Positions 27,648 through 36,465 of a DNA stretch of 64,000 nt are shown piece after piece. How positions within the stretch are numbered: position 1 is the first letter of the stretch; each line of letters begins with the position of its first letter. The stretch covers positions 147,399 through 211,398 of the forward strand of contig NZ_CABVQK010000017.1 in assembly GCF_902499335.1 (NCBI RefSeq), in the 5' to 3' direction. Source of the DNA: Burkholderia lata (GTDB lineage: Bacteria > Pseudomonadota > Gammaproteobacteria > Burkholderiales > Burkholderiaceae). The notes below the pieces were generated by a model, which was given only the letters and a program-made list of their open reading frames with translations, had not been told where the DNA came from and did not search any database. The translations under genes and the position numbers were made by a program.

Positions 27648-28139
27648 TCAGACCACGACGGCCTTCTCGATCACGACGTCGTCAGCCGGCACGTCCTGGT
27701 GGAAACCAGCGTTGCCCGTCTTGACGCCCTTGATCTTGTCGACCACGTCCTGGCCTTCGACGACCTTGCCGAACACGGCGTAGCCCCAGCCTTGCGGCGT
27801 CGGCGACGAGTGGTTCAGGAAGTCGTTGTCGTTCACGTTGATGAAGAACTGGGCAGTTGCCGAGTGCGGATCGTTCGTGCGCGCCATCGCGACCGTGTAG
27901 TTGTCGTTCTTCAGGCCGTTGTTCGCCTCGTTGTCGATCGGTGCATCGGTCGGCTTCTGCTTCAGGCCCGGCTCGAAGCCGCCGCCCTGGATCATGAAGC
28001 CGTTGATCACGCGATGGAACACGGTGCCGTCGTAATGGCCCTTCTTCACGTAGTTCAGGAAGTTCTCGACCGTCTTCGGTGCCTTCGCGGCGTCGAGTTC
28101 GAGCTTGATCACGCCGTGGTTCGTATGCAGTTCAACCAT
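27648..28139 (-). CDS. ppiB: Cytoplasmic peptidyl-prolyl isomerase B (cyclophilin)
   Basis: A 163-residue cyclophilin without a signal peptide. The active-site segment is HRVINGFMIQGGGFEPG, with the Arg and Phe/Met of the catalytic pocket, followed by MARTNDPHSATAQFFINVNDNDFLN. It accelerates proline isomerisation in the cytoplasm. It sits directly downstream of a second, exported cyclophilin gene (ppiA) with clearly similar sequence, which suggests a tandem duplication with divergence of location. Confidence 0.96.
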   Translation of the reverse strand: MVELHTNHGVIKLELDAAKAPKTVENFLNYVKKGHYDGTVFHRVINGFMIQGGGFEPGLKQKPTDAPIDNEANNGLKNDNYTVAMARTNDPHSATAQFFINVNDNDFLNHSSPTPQGWGYAVFGKVVEGQDVVDKIKGVKTGNAGFHQDVPADDVVIEKAVVV

Positions 28140-28227
28140 GATGAATTCCTTCGGTGAGGCGGTTTAAATGGCACGCGGCCGGTCGTGCGACGCGGCCGCG
28201 TGTGGCGCCGGACGTGCCGGCAGGTTC

Positions 28228-28809
28228 TTACTTCGAGACGATGCTGGCCGATTCGATCAGGATCGGTTGCGCGGGCACATCCTGCATCGGGCCGCGCGAG
28301 GTCGTCGCCACGCCTTCGATCTTCTTCACGACGTCGAGACCCGACACGACCTTGCCGAACACCGCATAGCCGTTGCCGTCCGGGTTCGGGTAGTCGAGGC
28401 CGCTGTTGTCGACCGTGTTGATGAAGAACTGCGCGGTAGCCGAATTCGGATCGCTCGTGCGTGCCATCGCGATCGTGCCCGTCAGGTTCTTCAGACCATT
28501 GCGGCTCTCCAGCGGGATCGGCGCGCGGGTCGGCTTCTCCTCGAAGTTGGTCTTGTAGCCGCCGCCCTGGATCATGAAGCCCTTGATCACGCGATGGAAG
28601 ATCGTGCCGTTGTACTGGCCGGCCTTCACGTAATCGAGGAAGTTGGCGACGGACTTCGGCGCCTTCTCCGGGTAGAGCTCGACGCGGATGTCGCCCTGCG
28701 AGGTCTTCAGCTGCACGACAGGGTGCGCGGTAGCCGATTGTGCGAACGCAGGTGCGGTCGCGGTCGCGAGAAGGGCGGCGCCGCCAAGCGCCAGCAACAG
28801 ACGTTTCAT
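28228..28809 (-). CDS. ppiA: Periplasmic peptidyl-prolyl isomerase (cyclophilin)
   Basis: A 193-residue cyclophilin with an N-terminal signal peptide (MKRLLLALGGAALLATATAPAFA). The catalytic core HRVIKGFMIQGGGYKTN and MARTSDPNSATAQFFINTVDNSGLD matches PpiA. It should act on envelope proteins in the periplasm. GAGG lies upstream of the ATG. It precedes ppiB by 88 bases and follows the TPR gene by 39 bases, so the TPR-ppiA-ppiB-lpxH block may be one transcript. Confidence 0.95.
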   Translation of the reverse strand: MKRLLLALGGAALLATATAPAFAQSATAHPVVQLKTSQGDIRVELYPEKAPKSVANFLDYVKAGQYNGTIFHRVIKGFMIQGGGYKTNFEEKPTRAPIPLESRNGLKNLTGTIAMARTSDPNSATAQFFINTVDNSGLDYPNPDGNGYAVFGKVVSGLDVVKKIEGVATTSRGPMQDVPAQPILIESASIVSK

Positions 28810-28848
28810 TGCGATCCTCAGGTTGGGAGGGAAAGAAGGCCGCGCCGC

Positions 28849-29571
28849 TTATTGCGACGGCGCGACGTACGGCGCCGCCAGTGCGCCCGACGGACCGCTG
28901 AACTGGAACGTCGGCGACATCGGCAGCGTGGTGGTGCTCACGTTCGCGGCTGCGCGGTTGGTGTAGTCGCGGGTGGCCGGTGCGACCGCGCGGGCGTTCG
29001 GCGCGGCCTTCGGCGGCGACACGATCTTCTGGAGATCGGCGAGGCGCTGCGCGGTCGCGCCGCTCGTGCGGCCGAGCGATTGCGCACGCTTGTACGACTC
29101 GGCCGCGAGGCGCAGGTACAGGTCGCCGAGGTTCTCGTAGGCAAGCGAGTAGCTCGGGTTCGATTGCGTCGCCGTGACGAGCGCGGTGCGCGCGTCGTCG
29201 TAACGGCCATGCTTCGCGTAGAGCGCCGCAAGGTTGTTGTACGGCTCGGGCAGTTCGGGGTACGCCTGCGTGATCGCGACGAACTGCTGGATCGCGTCGT
29301 CGTCACGGTTCAGGCGGGCCAGCACGGTGCCGCGCTTGAACTGCGCCTGCACGTCGCGCGGGTTCGACGCGATGCGCGCGTCGAGCTGCGCGAGCGCCTG
29401 TTTCCACTGCTTGCCGGCGATCGACGCGTCGATTTCGGGTGTGCCGTCGGCGGTGGCCGGGGCTTTCTGCGCATGCGCCGCGGGGACCGCGAAAAGCGTC
29501 AGCGCGACGCCCATGACGGTGGTCGCAACGAGGGTCGCAGCGCTCTGCGCGCGGCCGCGATGAGGTTTCAT
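28849..29571 (-). CDS. Exported tetratricopeptide-repeat protein
   Basis: A 240-residue protein with a signal peptide (hydrophobic about 14-30, ending AAHA) and three to four TPR-like units from about 48 to 165 (for example AIQQFVAITQAYPELPEPYNNLAALYAKHGRYDDARTALVTA). A low-complexity Pro/Ala/Ser tail follows. TPR proteins are scaffolds, and the partner is unknown. The ATG at 29571 was taken as start because the signal peptide follows; an extension to 29604 would spoil it. It is divergent from cysS. Confidence 0.85.
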   Translation of the reverse strand: MKPHRGRAQSAATLVATTVMGVALTLFAVPAAHAQKAPATADGTPEIDASIAGKQWKQALAQLDARIASNPRDVQAQFKRGTVLARLNRDDDAIQQFVAITQAYPELPEPYNNLAALYAKHGRYDDARTALVTATQSNPSYSLAYENLGDLYLRLAAESYKRAQSLGRTSGATAQRLADLQKIVSPPKAAPNARAVAPATRDYTNRAAANVSTTTLPMSPTFQFSGPSGALAAPYVAPSQ

Positions 29572-29805
29572 AGGCGTAAATCGGAATGTTATACTCCGAG
29601 CCATTCTAACAAAACGTCTGCGCGTTCCGGCGAGCGGCAGACAGTCTTTCTTAGCCTCTCGTGGCCGTCACCGCTGTGCTTGCAGCCTGACCGCCCCATG
29701 TGATATCGAGGACGCTCGGCCTGGTGCCGCAGCAGATGGTCCGTCCGTTTCGCATGCTGGGCGAGCTTCGCCAGGGCGGTTTCCTTCGGCTCACGGTTCA
29801 TCTCT

Positions 29806-31203
29806 ATGGAATCACTGCGCATCTACAACACGCTCGCGCGTGACAAGCAAGTCTTCGTGCCGCGCCAGTCCGGCGAAGTGCGGATGTACGTATGCGGAAT
29901 CACCGTATACGACTATTGTCACGTGGGCCACGCGCGCATGCTGGTCGTGTTCGACCTCGTCCAGCGCTGGTTGCGTGCGATCGGTTACCGGGTCACGTAT
30001 GTGCGCAACATTACCGACATCGACGACAAGATCATCCGCCGCGCGGTCGAGAACGGCGAGACGATCAAGTCGCTGACCGACCGGTTCATCGGCGCGATGC
30101 ACGACGACGAAAGCGCGCTCGGCATCCAGCGGCCCGACATCGAGCCGCGCGCGACGGCGTTCATTCCGCAGATGCTCGGCATGATCGAGACGCTTGAGAC
30201 GAACGGCTACGCTTACCAGGCGACCGACGGCGACGTCAATTACTCGGTGCGCAAGTTCGCGAACTACGGAAAGCTGTCGGGCAAGTCGCTCGACGATCTG
30301 CGTGCCGGCGAGCGCGTCGCCGCGAACGACGCGAAGGAAGATCCGCTCGATTTCGTGCTCTGGAAACGCGCGAAGCCGGAGGATCCGGAAGGCGCGTCAT
30401 GGGCGTCGAAGTACGGGATGGGGCGCCCGGGCTGGCACATCGAGTGCTCGGCGATGGGCTGCACGCTGCTCGGCGAGCATTTCGACATCCACGGCGGCGG
30501 GCAGGATCTGCAATTCCCGCACCACGAGAACGAGATCGCGCAGAGCGAAGGCGCGACCGGCCAGACGTTCGTCAATTACTGGATGCACAACGGCTTCGTG
30601 CAGGTCGACAACGAGAAGATGTCGAAATCGCTCGGCAACTTCTTCACGATCCGCGAAGTGCTCGAGCGCTACGATGCCGAAGTCATGCGCTTCTTCATCG
30701 TGCGCACGCACTACCGTTCGCCGCTCAATTACAGCGACGTGCATCTCGACGATGCGCGCGCGTCGCTCACGCGTCTCTACACCGCGCTGAAGGATGTCGA
30801 GGCCGACACGCTCGCGCTCGAATGGAACGAGCCGCACGCGCAGCGTTTCGCGGCTGCGATGAACGACGACTTCAACACGCCGGTCGCGGTGGCGACGCTG
30901 TTCGAGCTGGCGGGCGAGGTGAATCGCACGCGCGACGCATCGCTCGCGCGGCAACTGAAACAGCTGGCGGGCCTGCTCGGCCTGCTGGGCCGCGAACCGC
31001 GCGCGTTCCTGCAGCAGGCGTCCGGCGCCGCGCAGGCGGGCGGGCTCGCCGCCGACGAGATCGAAGCGAAGATCGCCGCGCGCGTCGCGGCGAAGCAAGC
31101 GAAAGACTATGCCGAAGCGGACCGGATCCGGGCGGAACTGCTCGAGACCGGTATCGCACTTGAAGACAAACCGGGCGGATCGACCGAATGGCGTCGCGTA
31201 TGA
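29806..31203 (+). CDS. cysS: Cysteinyl-tRNA synthetase
   Basis: Class I synthetase of 465 residues. Zinc and substrate site CGITVYDYCHVGHARM carries the HIGH motif. KMSKSLGNFFT is the KMSKS loop, and GRPGWHIECSAMG and FPHHENEIAQSEG provide further zinc ligands. The C-terminal anticodon region is intact. It begins a plus-strand run of cysS, a DNA glycosylase and accA, a familiar Burkholderia order. Confidence 0.98.
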   Translation: MESLRIYNTLARDKQVFVPRQSGEVRMYVCGITVYDYCHVGHARMLVVFDLVQRWLRAIGYRVTYVRNITDIDDKIIRRAVENGETIKSLTDRFIGAMHDDESALGIQRPDIEPRATAFIPQMLGMIETLETNGYAYQATDGDVNYSVRKFANYGKLSGKSLDDLRAGERVAANDAKEDPLDFVLWKRAKPEDPEGASWASKYGMGRPGWHIECSAMGCTLLGEHFDIHGGGQDLQFPHHENEIAQSEGATGQTFVNYWMHNGFVQVDNEKMSKSLGNFFTIREVLERYDAEVMRFFIVRTHYRSPLNYSDVHLDDARASLTRLYTALKDVEADTLALEWNEPHAQRFAAAMNDDFNTPVAVATLFELAGEVNRTRDASLARQLKQLAGLLGLLGREPRAFLQQASGAAQAGGLAADEIEAKIAARVAAKQAKDYAEADRIRAELLETGIALEDKPGGSTEWRRV

Positions 31204-31246
31204 GCGCGGTGCGTTCCACTGACCGATCCGTCAGGTAGGAGGCAAG

Positions 31247-32074
31247 ATGGCAACGGCCAGAAAAGCGCCGGTCAGGCGCGCGACCCCGGTCGCCGCGCGT
31301 CCGGCAGCCAAGCGCGTGCCGCCGGCGAAGACGGACGCGACGCGCGCCGTGCCGAACGGCGCGCTCAACGGTCATGCGCAGCCGGCGGCCGCGCTGCCGG
31401 CCGCCGACGCGGCCCGCAAGGCCCGTGCGTCCGAAGCGGACGGCGAGGAGGTCGTCGTGCGTCCTGCTTACTGGGACAAGGCATGCGCCGATCTCGTCAA
31501 GCGCGACCGGATCCTGAAGAAACTGATTCCAAAGTTCGGTCCCGCGCATCTCGTGAAGCGCGGCGACCCGTTCGTCACGCTCGCGCGCTCGGTCGTCGGC
31601 CAGCAGATTTCGGTGCCGTCGGCGCAGTCGCTGTGGGCGCGCATCGGGGATGCCTGTCCGAAACTCGCGCCGCAGCCGGTGATCCGGCTCGGCGCGGAAA
31701 AACTGATCGCGTGCGGGTTGTCGAAGCGCAAGACGGAATACATCCTCGATCTCGCGCAGCACTTCGTGTCGGGCGCGCTGCACGTCGACAAATGGACGTC
31801 GATGGACGACGAGGACGTGATCGCGGAACTCACGCAGATCCGCGGCATCAGCCGCTGGACGGCCGAGATGTTCCTGATCTTCAACCTGTCGCGGCCGGAT
31901 GTCCTGCCGCTCGACGACCCGGGCCTGATCCGCGCGATCAGCGTCAATTACTTCAGCGGGGAACCCGTCACGCGCAGCGAGGCGCGCGAGGTCGCGGCCA
32001 ACTGGGAACCGTGGCGCACCGTCGCGACCTGGTACATGTGGCGCAGCCTCGATGCGCCCGACGCCGACGCCTGA
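31247..32074 (+). CDS. DNA-3-methyladenine glycosylase (AlkA-like HhH-GPD)
   Basis: A 275-residue base-excision glycosylase. An extended low-complexity Lys/Ala/Pro-rich N-terminus (about 1-70) precedes the helix-hairpin-helix fold. The core has RSVVGQQISVPSAQSLWARI and the hairpin QIRGISRWTAEMFLIFNL, with catalytic Asp in VLPLDDPGL. It removes alkylated bases such as 3-methyladenine. The basic tail-like N-terminus may help DNA binding. An AGGAGG ribosome-binding site lies a few bases before the ATG. Confidence 0.9.
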   Translation: MATARKAPVRRATPVAARPAAKRVPPAKTDATRAVPNGALNGHAQPAAALPAADAARKARASEADGEEVVVRPAYWDKACADLVKRDRILKKLIPKFGPAHLVKRGDPFVTLARSVVGQQISVPSAQSLWARIGDACPKLAPQPVIRLGAEKLIACGLSKRKTEYILDLAQHFVSGALHVDKWTSMDDEDVIAELTQIRGISRWTAEMFLIFNLSRPDVLPLDDPGLIRAISVNYFSGEPVTRSEAREVAANWEPWRTVATWYMWRSLDAPDADA

Positions 32075-32177
32075 GCGGCGGCTATCGGGTTTTAAACATC
32101 AATAGTTGAGAGCTGGTTTTGAGCGTCGCCCGCGCGGGTAGAATACGCGCTGCCGCAAGACCCAAGGATTCGAACAC

Positions 32178-33149
32178 ATGAAGACCACGTTTCTGGATTT
32201 CGAACAGCCGATCGCCGAACTCGAGGCCAAGATCGAAGAGCTGCGATTCGTGCAGGACGACTCGGCTGTCGACATTTCGGAAGAAATCGAGCGGCTGTCG
32301 AAGAAAAGCCAGCAACTGACGAAAGACCTCTACGCGAACCTGTCGCCGTGGCAGGTTTCGCAGATCGCGCGGCATCCGCAGCGTCCGTACACGCTCGATT
32401 ACGTCGCGGAACTGTTTACCGATTTTCACGAGCTGCACGGCGACCGCGCATTCGCGGACGATGTGTCGATCGTCGGCGGCCTCGCGCGCTTCGGCGGCCA
32501 TCCGTGCATGGTGATCGGTCACCAGAAGGGCCGTGATACCAAGGAGCGCGCCGCGCGCAACTTCGGGATGCCGCGCCCGGAAGGCTATCGCAAGGCCGAA
32601 CGCCTGATGCGTCTCGCCGAGAAGTTCGGGCTGCCGATCTTCACGTTCGTCGACACGCCGGGCGCGTACCCGGGCATCGGCGCGGAAGAGCGCGGCCAGT
32701 CGGAGGCGATCGGCCGCAACCTGTACGTGATGGCCGAACTGAAGACCCCGATCATCACGACGGTGATCGGCGAGGGCGGTTCGGGCGGCGCGCTCGCAAT
32801 CGCGGTGGCCGACACCGTGATGATGCTGCAATTCTCGACCTACTCGGTGATCTCGCCGGAAGGCTGCGCGTCGATCCTGTGGAAGAGCGCCGCGAAGGCG
32901 CCGGAAGCAGCGGAAGCGCTGGGCCTGACCGCGCACCGCCTGAAGGCGCTCGGCCTGATCGACAAGATCATCAACGAGCCGCTCGGCGGCGCGCATCGCG
33001 ATCCGAAGGGCATGGCTGCGCTGCTGCGCCGTGCGCTGGCCGATTCGCTGCGCCAGTTCCAGGGCATGAGCATCGATGCGCTGCGCGAGCGCCGCTTCGA
33101 GCGCCTGATGGCCTACGGCAAGTTCAAGGAAACCACGCCGGGCGCATGA
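32178..33149 (+). CDS. accA: Acetyl-CoA carboxylase carboxyltransferase subunit alpha
   Basis: A 323-residue AccA, partner of AccD, which transfers the carboxyl from biotin to acetyl-CoA in the first step of fatty acid synthesis. The N-terminal coiled region (FEQPIAELEAKIEELR) and the crotonase-like core with HQKGRDTKE, FVDTPGAYPG and GEGGSGGALAIAVAD are all typical. A TAGAAT -10 candidate lies 34 bases before the ATG. AccD is not in the window. Confidence 0.97.
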   Translation: MKTTFLDFEQPIAELEAKIEELRFVQDDSAVDISEEIERLSKKSQQLTKDLYANLSPWQVSQIARHPQRPYTLDYVAELFTDFHELHGDRAFADDVSIVGGLARFGGHPCMVIGHQKGRDTKERAARNFGMPRPEGYRKAERLMRLAEKFGLPIFTFVDTPGAYPGIGAEERGQSEAIGRNLYVMAELKTPIITTVIGEGGSGGALAIAVADTVMMLQFSTYSVISPEGCASILWKSAAKAPEAAEALGLTAHRLKALGLIDKIINEPLGGAHRDPKGMAALLRRALADSLRQFQGMSIDALRERRFERLMAYGKFKETTPGA

Positions 33150-33195
33150 CCGGCTGCGTCCTCCATTCGCGCGCCGCTGCGCGCGCGTTCCTCTC

Positions 33196-34617
33196 GTGAT
33201 TCCGCCAACCGAACTCTCCGCCGACCGCATCGTCCTCGATGCGGTCGGCGTTGCGCTTTCCGGCATGCCGCCCGATGCACGCATCGCGATCGCGTACAGC
33301 GGCGGCCTCGACTCGACCGTGCTGCTCCACGCGGCCGTGCGTGTCGCGGGCGCGTCGCGTTGCGTCGCGCTGCACGTGCATCACGGGCTGAGTGCGAACG
33401 CCGACGCGTGGGTTGCGCATGCCGAGGCGAGCGCGGCCGGGCTCGGCGTCGCATTCGAATCGATGCGTGTCGACGTGCCGCGCGACAGCGGCCTCGGTGT
33501 CGAGGCGACGGCGCGCGAGCGGCGCTACGCGGCGCTCGACGAGATGTGCGAGCGCCACGGCGCGGCCGCGCTGTGGCTCGCGCAGCATGCGGACGATCAG
33601 GCCGAAACCGTGCTGCTGCAGCTGTTGCGCGGCGCGGGGATCGCGGGGCTTGCCGCGATGGCGCCGCGTTACCGCCCTGAAGGCGTGAACGTCGAGCGTG
33701 TGCGCCCGTTGCTGCGACTGTTGCGTGCGCAACTCGAGCGCTATGCGACGCAGCACGACCTGGCATGGATCGACGACGAGTCGAACAATGACACGCGCTA
33801 TGCGCGCAATGCGTTGCGCATCGACGTGTTGCCGGCGCTGGCCGTGCATTTCCCGGGCTTTCGCGATGCGCTCGGCCGCGCGGCCCAGCATGCGGCGGCC
33901 GCACAGCGACTGCTCGACGATCTGGCCGAACTCGACTTCGCCGTTGCCGCGCGCGATGACGGGCAGGCGCTGTCGCGCGATGCCCTGGTCGCGTTCGACG
34001 ACACGCGCGGCGCGAACCTGCTGCGCTTCTGGATGCGCCGGCTCGGTTTGCCGGGCGCGTCGGCTGCCCGGCTCGCCAACATGATGCGGCAGTTGCGTGC
34101 CACGAATGTCGCCCATGCGCTGCGCGTCGATCACGCAGGGCAATGCCTGCGCCTGTATCGCGATGTCATCTACTGGGAAGCGGGCGACAGCAGCGAACCG
34201 GCCGATGACGGTACCGGGAGCCCGCATCCGGAAGCGGTGCTCGCGTGGGAAGGGCAGGAAGTCTGGCACCTGCCGGGTTGGCGCGGCACGTTCGTGTTCG
34301 CGCCGGCCGACGCGGGAAGTGCCGACGCGGTGCCGGAAGCACTGCTGCGCAGCGCGCGGCTGGCAGCGCGTGCCCGCGCGGGCGGCGAGCGGATGCGTAC
34401 GTCGCCCGGCGGCCCGGGCCGCACGCTGAAGAACCTGTTCCAGGAGCGCGGCGTGCCCGCCTGGCAGCGCGACGTGCCGCTGCTGTTCGCCGGCGACTTG
34501 CTGATCTACGTGCCGCGCCTTGGCGTGAACCGCGATGCCGGCCTGTCCGGCGGCGGGGCCTCCGGCGACGGCGGGTGGCGCCGGATCGAGTGGCGTCCGG
34601 ACCTGCTGATCGCATGA
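33196..34617 (+). CDS. tilS: tRNA(Ile)-lysidine synthase
   Basis: N-type ATP pyrophosphatase that converts C34 of the AUA-reading tRNA-Ile to lysidine. The PP-loop SGGLDST is at 35-41, followed by HVHHGLSANADAW and LAQHADDQAETVLLQLLRGAG. Middle helical and C-terminal domains bring it to 473 residues. GTG start. It follows accA by 46 bases, the usual accA-tilS neighbourhood. A PGGPGRTLKNLFQERGVP segment marks the conserved C-terminal TilS domain. Confidence 0.95.
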   Translation: MIPPTELSADRIVLDAVGVALSGMPPDARIAIAYSGGLDSTVLLHAAVRVAGASRCVALHVHHGLSANADAWVAHAEASAAGLGVAFESMRVDVPRDSGLGVEATARERRYAALDEMCERHGAAALWLAQHADDQAETVLLQLLRGAGIAGLAAMAPRYRPEGVNVERVRPLLRLLRAQLERYATQHDLAWIDDESNNDTRYARNALRIDVLPALAVHFPGFRDALGRAAQHAAAAQRLLDDLAELDFAVAARDDGQALSRDALVAFDDTRGANLLRFWMRRLGLPGASAARLANMMRQLRATNVAHALRVDHAGQCLRLYRDVIYWEAGDSSEPADDGTGSPHPEAVLAWEGQEVWHLPGWRGTFVFAPADAGSADAVPEALLRSARLAARARAGGERMRTSPGGPGRTLKNLFQERGVPAWQRDVPLLFAGDLLIYVPRLGVNRDAGLSGGGASGDGGWRRIEWRPDLLIA

Positions 34618-34959
34618 CGGCGGCAGGCCGCCGGCGGCGCGATGGCGCGCGTATTTTCACCATTTGGTAAACAGCGCCGGAACGGCCCCGGACGCGGCGA
34701 GCGGCTTGTCAAGCGGGCCTCTATCGGGTACGCTCGGTCGTTTGCTCGGCTCGATTTTTGAGCGATTTGTGCAGGTTTTCCGCGTGACGTACCCGGTTTG
34801 CGCGGCCTGATCGGCCTTCCGGGCAAAATCCGTCACGCTTGCGTGTTGCGTCCCAGCCGTCCCCCTCGTCGTCCGTCCACAGCCACAAGCCGCGTGACCG
34901 AACGGCTACGCGGCCTGCCCAGCGCGCCCGTGCGGTTTCTCCTCCAGTTCAGAACGACA
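34618..34959. other. lysC upstream region
   Basis: 342 bases between tilS and lysC. The frame of lysC stays open well upstream, but the sequence there is not LysC-like. A candidate promoter is listed separately. No lysine riboswitch fold was recognised by eye. Confidence 0.5.
34706..34734 (+). promoter_or_regulatory. Candidate promoter upstream of lysC
   Basis: TTGTCA and TACGCT separated by 17 bases. It would give a leader of about 220 bases before the lysC ATG at 34960, long enough for leader regulation, though no specific element is visible. Confidence 0.4.
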
Positions 34960-36213
34960 ATGGCACTCATCGTACACAAATACGGCGGCACTTCGATGGG
35001 CTCGGTCGAGCGCATCAAGAACGTCGCGAAACGCGTCGCAAAATGGCATCAGGCCGGGCACCAGATGGTGGTCGTGCCTTCGGCGATGTCCGGCGAAACC
35101 AACCGTCTGCTCGGTCTTGCGAAAGAGATTTCGAGCCAGCCGAGCCCGCGCGAGCTAGACATGATCGCGTCGACCGGCGAGCAGGTCAGCGTCGGCCTGC
35201 TGTCGATCGCGCTGCAGGAAATCGGCGTCGAGGCCGTGAGCTACGCGGGCTGGCAAGTGCCGATCAAGACCGACAGCGCGTTCACGAAAGCGCGCATTCA
35301 CTCGATCGACGACGAGCGCGTGAAGGCCGATCTGAATGGCGGCAAGGTCGTGATCATCACGGGCTTCCAGGGCGTCGATCCGGACGGTCACATCACGACG
35401 CTGGGCCGTGGCGGCTCGGATACGTCGGCGGTGGCGGTCGCGGCTGCGCTGGATGCCGAAGAGTGCCTGATTTATACGGACGTCGACGGCGTCTACACGA
35501 CCGATCCGCGCGTCGTCGAAGAGGCGCGACGCCTCGATCGCGTGACGTTCGAGGAAATGCTGGAAATGGCGAGCCTCGGCTCGAAGGTCCTGCAGATCCG
35601 CTCGGTCGAATTCGCCGGCAAATACCAGGTGAAGACGCGCGTGCTGTCGAGCCTGACCGATCCGCTGATTGCGCTCGACGAAGAAATGCGCTCGGGCACC
35701 CTGATTACTTTTGAAGAAGACGAGACCATGGAAAAGGCAGTCATTTCCGGCATCGCGTTCCAGCGCGACGAAGCACGCATTGCTGTGATGGGCGTGCCCG
35801 ACAAGCCGGGCATCGCGTATCAGATCCTCGGCCCGGTCGCGGATGCGAACGTCGACGTCGACATGATCATCCAGAACCAGAGCGTCCAGGGCAAAACCGA
35901 CTTCACGTTCACGGTCGGCCGTGGCGACTACCAGAAGGCGATGGACATCCTCACCAACCAGGTGAAGGGCCACGTGAACGCCGAGCAGGTGCAGGGCGAC
36001 CCGAAGGTGTCGAAGGTGTCGGTCGTCGGCGTCGGCATGCGTTCGCACGTGGGCGTCGCGAGCAAGATGTTCCGCACGCTGTCGGAAGAGGGCATCAACA
36101 TCCAGATGATCTCGACGTCCGAAATCAAGATTTCGGTGCTGATCGACGAGAAATACATGGAGCTGGCCGTCCGCGCGCTGCACAAGGCATTCGAACTCGA
36201 CCAGGCATCGTGA
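34960..36213 (+). CDS. lysC: Aspartate kinase
   Basis: A 417-residue aspartokinase that phosphorylates aspartate for lysine, threonine, methionine and diaminopimelate synthesis. The N-terminal kinase domain has KYGGTSMGSVERI (7-19), FQGVDPDGHITTLGRGGSDTSAVA and YTDVDGVYTTDPR. Two C-terminal ACT domains (about 265-417, for example PDKPGIAYQILGPVADANVDVDMI) suggest feedback control by lysine and/or threonine. The start MALIVHKYGG follows a long upstream open frame that was rejected. A tRNA-Ser gene follows. Confidence 0.97.
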   Translation: MALIVHKYGGTSMGSVERIKNVAKRVAKWHQAGHQMVVVPSAMSGETNRLLGLAKEISSQPSPRELDMIASTGEQVSVGLLSIALQEIGVEAVSYAGWQVPIKTDSAFTKARIHSIDDERVKADLNGGKVVIITGFQGVDPDGHITTLGRGGSDTSAVAVAAALDAEECLIYTDVDGVYTTDPRVVEEARRLDRVTFEEMLEMASLGSKVLQIRSVEFAGKYQVKTRVLSSLTDPLIALDEEMRSGTLITFEEDETMEKAVISGIAFQRDEARIAVMGVPDKPGIAYQILGPVADANVDVDMIIQNQSVQGKTDFTFTVGRGDYQKAMDILTNQVKGHVNAEQVQGDPKVSKVSVVGVGMRSHVGVASKMFRTLSEEGINIQMISTSEIKISVLIDEKYMELAVRALHKAFELDQAS

Positions 36214-36219
36214 ATTTTT

Positions 36220-36247
36220 CGTGATGCATTGAAGAAAATGCATCACG
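36220..36247. other. Perfect 11-bp stem-loop between lysC and tRNA-Ser
   Basis: CGTGATGCATT and AATGCATCACG flank a six-base loop, right after the lysC stop. There is no T-tract on the plus side, so it is not a standard intrinsic terminator. It could stabilise the lysC mRNA end or be a protein-binding inverted repeat. Confidence 0.6.
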
Positions 36248-36251
36248 GAAA

Positions 36252-36280
36252 TTGACGTGCGGTTCGAAACCCTATATTAT
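36252..36280 (+). promoter_or_regulatory. Promoter of tRNA-Ser
   Basis: TTGACG and TATTAT with a 17-base spacer end 43 bases before the mature tRNA. Near-consensus, as expected for a stable RNA gene. Confidence 0.7.
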
Positions 36281-36323
36281 TTCGTTCTCGTCGCACTGCC
36301 TCCCTGGTGCGAGCGAAAGTTTG

Positions 36324-36417
36324 GGAGACGTGGCCGAGAGGTCGAAGGCACTCCCCTGCTAAGGGAGCATCTGGGCCAAAACCTGGATCGAGGGTTCGAA
36401 TCCCTCCGTCTCCGCCA
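36324..36417 (+). tRNA. tRNA-Ser (GCU)
   Basis: The acceptor stem GGAGACG pairs with CGTCTCC. The anticodon loop CTGCTAA between CTCCC and GGGAG gives anticodon GCU (reads AGC/AGU). A long variable arm, GGTTCGAATCC T-arm and encoded CCA are present. Length 94 with CCA, as expected for a class II tRNA. Confidence 0.96.
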
Positions 36418-36428
36418 AAAGCGGTGAC

Positions 36429-36465
36429 AAAGCCCCGCAAGTTCTCGGACTTGCGGGGCTTTTTC
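36429..36465 (+). terminator. Rho-independent terminator after tRNA-Ser
   Basis: A strong stem (AAAGCCCCGCAAGT with ACTTGCGGGGCTTT) and a T-rich tail begin 11 bases after the tRNA. Confidence 0.9.

Noticed and set aside
34960..35260. Lysine riboswitch upstream of lysC
   Set aside because: The leader is long enough, but none of the conserved helices or the lysine-box sequence could be recognised by eye.
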